Of a stretch of 64,000 nt of DNA, positions 35,709 through 46,493 are shown piece after piece. The notes under the pieces were generated by a model. The model was not told the DNA's origin. It saw nothing but the letters and a program-made list of their open reading frames with translations, and did not search any database. A program made the translations under genes and the position numbers. The stretch comes from Prorocentrum cordatum (taxonomy: Eukaryota; Sar; Dinophyceae; Prorocentrales; Prorocentraceae). The stretch lies in assembly GCA_963575745.1 (NCBI GenBank), contig CAUYUJ010019880.1, forward strand, positions 1-64,000, in the 5' to 3' direction. Positions within the stretch are counted from its first letter, which is position 1. Every line of letters starts with the position of its first letter.

Positions 35709-36039
35709 TTCACCGTCGCCGTCGCCGCCGTCGCCGCCGCCATCGCCGCCGCCTCCTTGTCGTCGTCGTCGTCGTCGTTGTCGTCTTCGTCATCGCTCTT
35801 TTTGGCTCCCGCTTGCAGGCCAACTCAAGTCCAGAGTGAGGGTGGAACCTCGAGCTCTCCTCACGCTTTGGCATCGTTGCCGCCTTTTGTTGGGGGGCGG
35901 GCCGTCGTTTCTGGGAGCGCAGCCCCTGGCAGGCCGCCTCGGGATTTCCTCGCTGCTGCACCCTCGACTGCCAGAGGCCCGTGGGGGCACCAGCAAAAAT
36001 CAAGCACATCCCAGGTCCTCGATCCTGTAGATGCTCCCT
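35291..36039. repeat. GC-rich stretch with (GTC)n tract
   Basis: Nothing is recognised at 35,291-35,555. From 35,556 to 35,800 there is imperfect (GTC)n with GTT and GCC interruptions; 35,801-36,039 is again unassigned. The long frames here encode poly-Val, poly-Ser or poly-Arg depending on phase and are not genes. Confidence 0.75.
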
Positions 36040-36138
36040 CGGCACCTCTCGGACGTGTGGGTTTTTTTCAGCGAGGACCAGTGAGGATCTTTTTGCGAAG
36101 CCGAAGAAAGCATGGAATGGGCGTCCGAGCGATGGCGA
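36040..36138. mobile_element. Small TIR element, family 2, copy 1
   Basis: The left end carries CTCGGACGTGTG and the right end GCGTCCGAGCGATGG, which are inverted relative to each other. A second copy at 57.32-57.45 kb shares both ends and the internal GCGAGGACCA..GAGGA text. About 100 bp, non-coding. A third right-end-like motif (GCGTCCGGGCGATG) is at about 36,285. Confidence 0.55.
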
Positions 36139-36164
36139 GATCTTCACCCCCACCCGTCGACGCC

Positions 36165-36367
36165 ATCCGTCGTCGTCGTCGTCGTCGTCGTCGTGGTCGT
36201 CGTTGTCCTCGTCTGCCGACGCCCCCCCCCCTTGGCGCCAGTCGTCGTGATGGTCGGCGTCGTTTGCCAATGCCAACTGGGGGCGTCCGGGCGATGTCGA
36301 GCTCCTTCCTCCTCACCCGCACCCGTCGTCGCCGTCCGTCGTCGCCGTGGCCGTCGTCGTCGTCTTT

Positions 36368-36419
<52 letters not shown>

Positions 36420-36420
36420 G

Positions 36421-36455
<35 letters not shown>

Positions 36456-36467
36456 TGTCGCCGTCGC

Positions 36468-36498
<31 letters not shown>

Positions 36499-36505
36499 GT
36501 GGGTC
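36165..36505. repeat. (GTC)n tracts
   Basis: Long imperfect GTC repeats in two parts (36,165-36,200 and 36,350-36,500) separated by unique GC-rich DNA. Open in several frames, which explains the apparent 464-codon frame across this area. Unassigned GC-rich DNA follows to 36,725. Confidence 0.85.
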
Positions 36506-36725
36506 CCGCGCAAGCCGCCGCAGAAGGTCTTTATGCCATCTCGTGCAAGGCCCATTTTCTTCCGCTCGGCTGACCGTTCCCCTGCCCGCGGCTCTGCTGT
36601 TCCAGCCACCCCCCCTGCGGGCGCGGCGCGCCGCGCATGGGCGGGGCGCTGGCCGCTCCTCTGTTCGACGGCGGGCCAGGCGGAGGCAGCCCCGATGCCC
36701 TCGTTCACCTCTCTTCGCTTCCGGG

Positions 36726-36890
36726 TTAAAGTCGGGCCGGTCCCTCTACAGGGGGAATATGCAAAAATTGCCGAAAAATAGTCCGGGGACGATTTTGGTA
36801 GTACCTTTTGTGACTATTCAGGAGTAGTTCTGGGGCATTTTTTCACTTTTTCGTCCAAAATCCCCCAGTAGGGGGAGAGGCCCGACCTAA
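36726..36890. mobile_element. Small TIR element, family 1, copy A
   Basis: Ends of about 30 bp are inverted: left TCGGGCC..TCCCTCTACAGGGGGA, right the complement of TCGGGCC..TCCCCCTACTGGGGGA. The interior is AT-richer, with GGGGACGATTT. Three more copies are in the window (58.73, 59.10 partial, 60.87 kb). 165 bp, no coding capacity; a MITE or unspliced introner-like element. Confidence 0.7.
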
Positions 36891-37262
36891 TCCTCGTTCC
36901 AGGGAGGAGGAAGGTCTCAGCAAGAAAACTGGTCTGGAGCTCCCAGGCCCGCCCGCGGGCGCCTCCTCGCCGACAGTCCCGAAGCGTTCGGTGGCAGATC
37001 GTGCAGTGGCCTCGGCATCCCCCAAAGTCAGCGGCGGGCCCGGCGGCGAAGCGATCGGGTTGACCCAAAATCGGGGGCGGAAAAGAGGGGGGTGCTGACT
37101 AGGGGGGGGTGGATCTCATGGCGCGGGCCATGATATTTCCCCAGATTTCCTGGCGCCTCTTCTTATTTCATTACGTCCCTGGCCCCCCCGCTGGGCCGCG
37201 CACATGCCGCCGGTCATGATTTGCACACCCCCCTCTTGGACACCCCCCTCTTTGCCGCTCCC
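36891..37262. other. GC-rich stretch, nothing recognised
   Basis: No conserved frame. TTGACCCAAAATCGGGGG at about 37,057-37,075 resembles the end of the foldback element that begins at 37,263 and may be a lone end. Confidence 0.5.
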
Positions 37263-37512
37263 GATGACCCAAAAGGGTGTCCAGCTGAAAGGGGGTGATG
37301 CAATAGATCTGGCGCGACAGATCCGTGGGGTCGCCACACGTCTTGTGCGTGGAATGCCTTCCGGGGCGCAAATGTATTGTTGGATTTTTTGCGTGCAGTG
37401 CATCACTTGGCAATGCAACGCAATACAATTCTCTGGCGCAATACGTATGCAATACAATCACCCCAAATCTATTGCACCAACCCCTTTCCGCTGGACCCCG
37501 TTTTGGGTCACC
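37263..37512. mobile_element. Foldback element with 50-bp inverted ends, family 3
   Basis: The first 50 bp and the reverse complement of the last 50 bp match at 43 of 50 positions when aligned by hand (shared GTCCAGC.GAAAGG and GCAATAGAT). The middle 150 bp is unique and non-coding. No target duplication is evident. Only one full copy lies in the window. Confidence 0.75.
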
Positions 37513-38215
37513 CAAAAGCGAGAGGAGGCAGGCCTTCTCAGAAGGCGGTGGGGCTTCTCAGAAGCCTCCTGGCCTTCGAGAAGCCGTCTGTGTCGTCGGA
37601 GAAGGAAGGCTCAGAGAACTTCTTGGAAGGCCAGAGGCCCTCCGTGCCTTCTGAACAGGTCCGCCCCCTCTGACTGTTCCCCTTGGGCTAGTCGGCTGGT
37701 GTCTAATTCTGTATCGCTTCAGAGGCGCTTGCTTGAGTCACCAGCAGTCGACAAGAAAAGATGCACTCGCCCATCTTCTTGAGCTTCGCAGGTATTCAGG
37801 GCAACGTTGAATGGGTACGGACCAGAGATGGTTTGGATTTGCGTTTTTTTTTTTTTTTTTTTTTCTTCCCCTCCTCTCTCTCTGACTCATCCGTCCTTTC
37901 CTCCCGAAGCGCTGGATCGCTGAGAACATCGGATTCCGTTCATTTTGCATCGCGAAGCGCGAAGCTGGTTTCCTCAGGATGGTGTTTGCCCCCAGTACAT
38001 GGAGGACCTCACTGTCTGAGGTCTTGGTGTCACCGCGCATCACCCCCGCCCCCTGTTTTTCTGGAAATACCGATGTGGCCATACGTTGGGTCAAAGCTTG
38101 GCCAAGCTATTGGACTATATACTTTCCCCATGCCGTCGTGAAAACCCTTTGTGGATCACCTGGGGAAGGACGAGAGAAGAAACGTAGGATGAGGAAGAGG
38201 AGGAGAACGATAGAG
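37513..38215. other. Unassigned stretch with short palindromes and poly-T
   Basis: Contains repeated CTTCTCAGAAG-like palindromes (37,520-37,640) and a run of about 18 T with further T-rich bases at 37,845-37,865. The poly-T could be the complement of a retroposed poly-A tail, but no flanking gene is recognised. A plus frame from 37,979 runs into the GAT repeat and is not called. Confidence 0.45.
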
Positions 38216-39629
<1,414 letters not shown>

Positions 39630-39640
<11 letters not shown>

Positions 39641-39850
39641 AGGAGGAGGAGGAGGAGGAGGAGGAGGAGGAGAGGAGGAGGAGGAGGGAGGAGGAGGAGG
39701 AGGAGGAGGAGGAGGAGGAAGATGACCTTTTGGCGATGGTTGAGGCGGAGGCGGAGGCGGAGGCGGAGGATGAGGAGGAGGAAGAGGAGGAGGCGGAGGA
39801 GGAGGAGGAGGAGGAGGAGGAGGAGGAGGAGGAGGAGGAGGAATGGGATG
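39630..39850. repeat. (GGA)n tract adjoining the GAT repeat
   Basis: GAG/GGA repeats start exactly where GATGAT ends, broken once by CTTTTGGCGATGG (39,726-39,738). The two microsatellites are continuous, which suggests that one arose from the edge of the other by GAT to GAG change. Confidence 0.85.
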
Positions 39851-40800
39851 TCTCTTGGGGCCCTTGGGGCTTCCTGGGAGCCTCGTGGGGGCCTCTGAGG
39901 TATATTTTTGGGGCCTTTTGGCGGCCTCTTAGGGTCTCTGTGGGGGCCTCTTGGGGGCCTCTTGGGGGCCTCTGGGGGACCCTACGAAGCCTCTTGGCCT
40001 TCGGAAGTCGTCTTGGGGGCCTCTCTAGACTGTCGTGGGGCTTTCTTTCGGTGCTTAAGGGCTGCCTAGGAGGTCTCCGGGGCCGTCTCAGGGCGAAACC
40101 ATCGCCTGTTACGGCTTCAAGCCCTAGCAGGCGATGGTTGTGGCCTCCCAGATGTCTTGTCAGAGCCCTCTGGGGGCGTTTTTTGGGCCCCCTGGGCCGT
40201 TTCGGAGTCATCTTGGGCCGTCTTGGTGGCATCTTTGGCCCTCTTGGGGCGATCTTGGCCGTCTAGGAGGCGTCTTAGTACAGCCTTGGCGGTCATCTTA
40301 GGGCCACATTCGCTGACCTGGCGCCGTTGGAGGGCCGATTTTGGGATCTTTCCGGTTGGCCGCAGGGTTGAGCCCGAGGCCGCTGGGAACCATTTGGAAA
40401 TGTTCAAGCGGTTAGCTCTCGGCAACAACAACAGAAAGGACAACAAATGTCCAGCCCCTCTTGCAGGCTACAGGGGGCGGCGACTCTACCTAGTGACCAG
40501 GGGCCTTCGGCCCATCCCGCTTCCGCGTCTGCGTCGGGGACCAGATGCCCTTCGAGGCTTCTCGGGATTTCTCGGGAAGCCTCTCGGGGGCACGTTGGAC
40601 GTACTTCTGGGGCCTCTCCGGGGGCCTCTCGAGAGTCTTCTGGGCGTGTCCTGTGAAGCGTTCGGACACGTCGCGCGACAGGCCCCGCAAGCGCCCGCGA
40701 GTGCCCAGGAGTGCCAGGGAGTCTGGGCCCTGGGCCCCTTACAGGAGCTTTTTGCAGCACCCAGCGCAGAGAGGTCGAAGGGACCTCAGGGCCTTCCCTT
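39851..40800. repeat. GGGGCCTCTTGG minisatellite, plus orientation
   Basis: Short irregular units around GGGGGCCTCTTGG fill 39,851-40,310 and recur at 40,545-40,660. The same motif in opposite orientation is at 44.69-45.12 kb. A frame reading GASWGPLGGL-like text exists in both but follows the DNA repeat. The rest of 40,311-40,800 is unassigned. Confidence 0.7.
40097..40139. repeat. Perfect 12-bp stem hairpin
   Basis: AACCATCGCCTG (40,097-40,108) and CAGGCGATGGTT (40,128-40,139) are exact complements around a 19-nt loop that holds its own GGCTTCAAGCC mini-hairpin. Function unknown. Confidence 0.8.
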
Positions 40801-40802
40801 CC

Positions 40803-40833
<31 letters not shown>

Positions 40834-41600
40834 CTGGCCCTCCTCCTCCTCCTCCTCCTCCTCCTCCTGGGCCCTGGCATGGAGCACCCGCCCTCCTGGC
40901 CGGGGCAGGGCATGCACGCCATCCTGGGGCCCAGGAGGGCCCTGGCCAGGCCGGGTGGCGGTGTGCAGGTGCTGCTCTACGCAGCAGTGGCGGACATCCG
41001 AGCGGAGGAGTCCTTCACGCTTCCTCCGGCTCTGGGAAGGGTGGGGCCGAGCTCGCGTGGCTGACAGGGGCAGGGAGGGAGTCCGCGCGCGCTGTCGCCC
41101 AGGAGCAGCGGCGCGGCGAGGGGCCCCCGCGCCCCGTCTCCCGACGTGGCGCGCGCGCCCCGTTCCTTTTTTTCCGCGCGGCGTAATGGGCGCCAATGCT
41201 GGTGGCATTTCTGCGTTGTGCACGCGCTGGCGACGCCGCCGACGCGCGCGAAGACGCACCAGCGCGGGAAGGGGGGGGCATGGATGCGGGAGTTGCTCAG
41301 TCGGGTCCGCAGCCCACGCTCCATTTTCCCCAAACAGTGCTGGGGAAGAGCGTGTGCACTGAAACGCAACGCGCGGGAGCGGGCGAAGGACGACGGACGA
41401 CGGACGGGAACGGGCGAAAGACGACAGGAACCGACGAGTGACGACGGAAGTGAACCGGGAACTGAAACGTACGGGCACCGGCGAAGGACGACGGCCGACG
41501 GGCGACAGACGACCGCCGCAGGCGCCCCGCCGGCCGCGCGGCGGCGCGCCGGTGCTGCGGAGGGCGCGCCAGCATGCGGAGCAGGCGCGGAGGAGGCGCG
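40801..41600. repeat. (CTC)n tract and unassigned GC-rich DNA
   Basis: (CTC)n in two runs at 40,806-40,870. The remainder to 41,600 is GC-rich, with short GACGACGGA-type repeats near 41,388-41,520. The 300-600-codon minus frames across here are repeat-driven. Confidence 0.65.
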
Positions 41601-41682
41601 CCGTGCGGCGCGGCAGCTGCAGGCTGGCTGGCCGCCCCTGCTTTCTCTGGGGGGTCGGGTCGGATCGGCTCGGCAGGAGGAA

Positions 41683-41731
<49 letters not shown>

Positions 41732-41851
41732 GGGGGGAAGTGGGGTGTGTCGGGGGCGTGCTCCTGCCAGGGGCGTGTGCCTTTGGGCGCCCCAGGGGAG
41801 CGCCCGGGTAAGTAGCTTCCCTGCGCCCCAGGGAAGCGTGCTTGCAGGTGC
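41601..41851 (+). repeat. Direct duplication, copy 1, around (GTC)15
   Basis: Starts CCGTGCGGCGCGGCAGCTGC, contains a GTC tract (41,685-41,731) and continues GTGGGGTGTGTCGGGGGCGT. Matches 42,411-42,665 on both sides of the tract. About 500 bp of unassigned DNA separates the copies. Confidence 0.8.
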
Positions 41852-42410
41852 CCTCGTGCCGCCCAGGGAAGCGTCCTGACATTTACACGGTGCCGCTGCC
41901 AGGGTGTGTCCACGCTTATGGACCAGCGCGTAGCGTCGGGGGTCCCGGGGGGTGGTGCCACCAGGCGGCGCGGCCCACTGACGCGGTGGAGCCGCCCCGG
42001 GGCCACACTGCTCGCAGGTCCTGTCCGAGCAGGGCTTCGGACCAGCTGGCCTCGAGGCCTGTCCTGCACCGGGGCAGCGGGGAGGGATGGGTCGGGGGGT
42101 CGGGGGGCGTCCAAGGGTCGACGAAGCGCACACATGGATAACGTCGCGCGGATGAGCGACGGGTCCCGTTTCCGTGCAGGAGCGGCGCGCGCGCCCCGCC
42201 GCCAAACCGGGCGGCACTGGCTGCATGGGTCGGGGGGTGCTGTCCCCGATCCGTGGGTCTCGCGCCCACGCGCCAGATCCGCGGTTCCATGATCCACGTC
42301 GGCATGTGCCCGAGAGCGGTGTGCGTGAGGGGGCTGCGGGGTTGGGCTGTTCGTCGTCGAGCGGGGGAGGGGCCGGAGGAAGCGTTCGTCGGATCCTGCG
42401 GGTCTTCTCG
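41852..42410. other. Unassigned GC-rich DNA between the duplicates
   Basis: No repeat family or gene recognised; long frames are open on both strands because of base composition. Confidence 0.4.
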
Positions 42411-42493
42411 CCGTGCGGCGCGGCAGCTGCAGGCTCGCTGGCCGCCCCTGCACTTCCTTGGGGGGTCGGATCGGATCGACTCGGCAGGAGGAA

Positions 42494-42551
<58 letters not shown>

Positions 42552-42665
42552 GGGAGGGAGTGGGGTGTGTCGGGGGCGTGCTCCTGCCAGGGGCGTGTGC
42601 CTTCGGGCGCCTCGGGGAATGGACGGGCGCTTCCCTGCGCCCCAAGGAAGCGCACTTGCAGGCAC
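42411..42665 (+). repeat. Direct duplication, copy 2, around (GTC)19
   Basis: Same flanks as copy 1 but with a longer GTC tract (42,495-42,551). The flanks differ by scattered substitutions, so the tracts have changed length since duplication. Confidence 0.8.
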
Positions 42666-42769
42666 CTTCGGCTCTGTTGGGTTTACTAGAGGCCTCGCGT
42701 CTCGGGGTGGGGGATGGATTTTCTGCCCTCTACGTACTTCCCAGATGTCATGCCGCCCTCCCCTTCTTG

Positions 42770-43345
42770 TGCTTATTCTGCTTCTGCTTCTGCTTCTGCT
42801 TCTGCTTCTGCTGCTTCTGCTTCTGCTCCTTCTTCTTCTTGTTATTCTTCTTCTTCTTATTACTATTTCTCTTGTCGTGATTTCTTCTTCTTCTTATGCT
42901 GATGATGTTTTTTAAATATCATTTTTGTTTTCATTAATGTTTTTACTATCTCTTGCAATATGAGTATCTCTATTGTGATTATTATGATTCTGATTATTAG
43001 GATTATGATCGTAATTTGGATTCTAATCACGATCATGGTTCGTGTTATCATTACTATTCTCATTTTCAAGTATCATGTGTATTCCTATTCGTATTCATTT
43101 TCATGGTATTATTATTCTTATCATTATTAGTATGTTTGGTAGTATTCTTGGTATTATGATACTTATTAGTATGATTATGATGATGATGCTGATGCTGATT
43201 ATTGTTATTAGTATTGTTGTTGTTATTATTATTATTACTACTACTACTACTATTACTATTAATATTACTAGTATTATTATTCTAATACTATTTTAATCAT
43301 TAGTGAAGTAGTATTATTTTTATTATTCGTATAATCCTTCTTCTT
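42770..43345. repeat. (TTCTGC)n tract leading into an AT-rich island
   Basis: TTCTGC repeats (42,778-42,835), then CTT-rich DNA, then a strongly AT-rich island at about 42,900-43,345 with ATTATTATT and ACTACTACT runs. The composition contrasts sharply with the GC-rich DNA on both sides. No gene seen. Confidence 0.75.
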
Positions 43346-44300
43346 CTTCTTCTTTCAACGCGTTCCCCAGCCCCCCTCCGTCCGCGTACATGTCTCGAGC
43401 CACGATGCGCCCCTCCCCCAGACATCTGTGGCATCAATTTTTTCCGATGCGTGGGCCCCTCCTTGGCACTCCCTGGGCCCGTGGTGGGCGTCTGGAGGCC
43501 GATGCCGGTTAAAATCTGGCCGCCTCGTCCAGATGATGGGTCTGCTCTTCCAGATGATGGGGGAGGAGGAGGGGGAGGAGCACGGAGGAGGGGGGATGAG
43601 GGGGAGGAGGGGTACCCTCTTCCAGATGATGGGTATCCTCTTCCAGATGATGGGGGGGGGGGGGGAGCGGAGGGGGGAGGAGGGGAGGAGCACGGAGGAG
43701 GGCAGGAACACGGAGGCGGGGGATGAGGGGGACGGGGGGGGGGAAGGCGGGGGGGGAAGAGGGGGAGGAGGGGTGGGGGAGGGGTAGGGGGAGTAGGGGA
43801 GTAGGGGAGGGGAGGGGAGTAGGGGAGTAGGGGGAGGGGGAGGGGGAGTAGGGTAGGGGGAGGGGGAGTAGGGGGAGTGGGGTGGGGGAGGAGGGGAGGG
43901 GGAGGGGGAGTAGGGGGAGGGGAGGGGCGGCCCCTTGGATCTTTGGGCCCTACTCCCGGGCGCTGGCGCGAAGGGGCCCGGGCGGCGTGGCGCCGGGTGT
44001 GGGGGCGGGGGGGGGGGGGGGAAAGGGCGGCTTCTGCAGGGGCAGGCGTGCCCTCTCGGGGCGCGGCTCGGGGCACGCGGGGTCCCCCCCTGGCCTGACT
44101 GCTTTCGGGCGGGTGACCCAAAGGGGGGGGGGAGGGACAGGGGCCCGAAAGGGGCCCTTCAGGGCTCCTTTTAGAGCCAATAGGGGTCCAAAAGGGACCC
44201 CAGAGGGCCCCTTTAGGGCCCCTTTTCTTAATCTGGGCGAAAATGTTTAGGATGGTGTTTCTCTTGATCCTTCTTAAGGCACCACCGCCCTAACTTCGTT
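43346..44300. repeat. G-rich block and GGGCCC palindromes
   Basis: After unique DNA come CCAGATGATGGG repeats (43,525-43,660), then a strongly G-rich strand (43,660-44,030) with GGGGAGTAGGGG units able to form G-quadruplexes. From 44,140 to 44,225 there are several palindromes such as GGGGTCC..GGACCCC. A GGGTGACCCAAAGGGGG near 44,111 resembles the family-3 foldback end. Confidence 0.7.
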
Positions 44301-45120
44301 TAGGCATGTCTAAGACGACTAATCCGCCGACCCTGTCGGCGTGTGTGAGGGGCTTTCCCGTTCGAGTCGGACTTTTCCGTTGGAGTCGTCCTGTCCGTCC
44401 TCCTCTGTTCTATTTGCCTGGGCCCTCTTCCTCATACGTGCCGGTCAAAGCAGCATTGAACAACATAGGAGTGGAATCGAAGGGAAGTCCCTTCCCCTTG
44501 ATTCCTTCCCCGCGGGGGGGGGAGTCCCGGGGGAGGTGCCCGCGGGGGGGTCCCAGGGAGGGTCGCCACCCAGATACGTTTCTCCCCGCGCGATTCCGAA
44601 GCCCGCGCGCGGTCCCCCCGCGCGGTCCCAGAACCCCCGCGCGGTCCCAGAAGCGCGAAGAGGTCCCCAGGAATTCTCCACGAAACTTCCAAGAGGCCCC
44701 CAGGCTTCAAAGACTCCTCCACAGGGTGCCCATTACGGGAGGGGTAATCGCCTTTTCGGCTTCCCGACGCTCCAAGCCGGCCTAAGAGGCCCTCAAGATC
44801 GCCCCGAGGTAGTCCAAGAGGCCTCCGAGAGGGCCCCCCAAAGATCCAAGAGGCCCCCAAGACGGCCCAAGAGGCCCACAAGACGGCTCCAAGAGAGCGC
44901 CCAGACGGGGGACCCGAATGGACATTTCGAGCCCTGGGCCCGAGAGGCTCCCAGGAAGCGCTAAGAAGCCCCCAAGAGGCTCGCAAGGACCCCCCAAGAT
45001 GCGCCCGGGAAGCCCCAAGAGGCCCCCAGGAGCTTCCCAACAGGCCCCCAAGGGGCTCCCAAGAGGCCCCAAAATTCCCTCCCAGAGGCACACGAGAGCG
45101 CTCCAGAGAGACCCCAAGAA
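44301..45120. repeat. Short tandem GC repeats and inverted GGGGCCTCTTGG minisatellite
   Basis: CCGCGCGGTCCCAGAA units at about 44,598-44,655, then from 44,690 to 45,120 the CCAAGAGGCCCCC minisatellite, the reverse complement of the one at 39.85 kb. Several mutually overlapping frames follow the repeat. Confidence 0.7.
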
Positions 45121-46060
45121 CCATCCCTGCGGACTCTGACCCACGTCAGCATGATCGTCGGCGTGGTTCAGGGTCGGCGGCACCGGCCGTCAGGCCTCTC
45201 CAGTACCTAAAAACGACCACTCTAAACTCGTCGAGACATGCTCAGAAGCATCCGCAGACGGGCTGCCATCATGCTCTTCCCACGCACGCCCGGCGACCCC
45301 ACACGCCCGCCTTGCGCGCGCAGGCCTCGTCTGGCCTCCCACGGGTCTCACAAGCCCGAGCCCGAGCCCGAGCCCAGGATAAGCACACTGCAGCGCCCAG
45401 ATCTCGTGGCTCGGCTCCGAGGCTCGGCTCCGAAGGCCCGGTGCCCGCGGGCAGCTCGGCGCGGGCAGCTCGGGGAGCCGCCGCCGAGCGCGGCGGGGGG
45501 GCACAGCGGAAGCCCTGCAGGAGAGCGCGGCGGCGTGGATCTGCTCGCACCCCGAGTTCGAGGCGACGTACGCTGGCGCGGGGCTCGGTTGGGGGTGGGG
45601 GCGGTGGCATACTTTCATTAAGTCGGTTCAAGAGTAATTTCAGCAGGAATCCGAAGGCTGGCGCGCCTAAAACAGTTGCGATCGAACTCTGGTGAGGTGT
45701 TCACGCTGGGCACGGCCCCGCAAGGATGCCTCACTGATGCACCACGTTCCAATGCCCGAGTGACTTTTCACCAGCCGTTCACGTTGTGCGTGGGGGGCGG
45801 TGGAGGGTGTTAGGGGCCACCTATGGGCTCAGGGGGGGAGTGCATCGACCCCCCGATGGCTCATTCATCGCCGACAGGGGCCCGATAGCCCACCCTGCCC
45901 AGGGACGAGCGGATTCGCAATCGGAGGCCTATCGTCGATCTATCGGCGATGTATCGCCGAGTCCAGCTCGATATCTAAAGGCTGCCGCCTCTGCCGCCGA
46001 CCCCAAAGAAGGTCTGGACTTTTTTACTTTTTTTGCTGTGCTAATTAGTAGCGTGCTGGT
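45121..46060. other. Unassigned stretch
   Basis: GC-rich, no gene recognised. Contains a CCCGAG run near 45,355-45,375 and a small perfect hairpin CGGCGAT-GT-ATCGCCG at 45,944-45,959. Confidence 0.45.
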
Positions 46061-46493
46061 TCCATGGGGAGGAGGAGAGCGGGGAGCAGCAAGGAGGCGG
46101 AGAAGGAGGAGGTTACGGAGGAGGAGAAGGAGGAGGAGGAGAAGGAGTGGATGGAGGATCAGGAGGAGGAGAAGGAGGCGGTTACGGAGGAGAAGGAGGA
46201 GATTACAGAGGAGAAGGAGGAGGACTAAGAGGAGGTCACGCAGGAGGAGCAGGAGGAGGTCACGACGTGGTTCATGGATGCGGAGAACGACGATGTTACG
46301 GAGGACCTTATTCGCTGAATCCTTCAGCCCAGAATGCTGGTGGGGCACCTGGGGGCATCACATCGATCACAGTATCGATCTGACGATCGACTTCACAATC
46401 GATCTCATTCAACAGGACACCACGGGACACCTGTCGATCTCACTATCGATCTCACTATCGATCTCATTTTTGGGGACACCACGGGACCACGGG
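46061..46493. repeat. GGA-rich DNA and CGATCTCACTAT short repeats
   Basis: GGAGGAGAAGGAGG-type repeats at 46,075-46,260. Then ATCGATCTCA units at 46,365-46,475 lie directly before the large minisatellite. Confidence 0.7.

Noticed and set aside
35433-36827. 464-codon frame with poly-Val and poly-Arg
   Set aside because: It is driven by two GTC tracts and passes straight through a family-2 and a family-1 inverted-repeat element.
40786-42655. Minus-strand frames of 450-620 codons
   Set aside because: Overlapping frames on the same strand are equally long, which reflects GC bias and GTC/CTC tracts, not coding.
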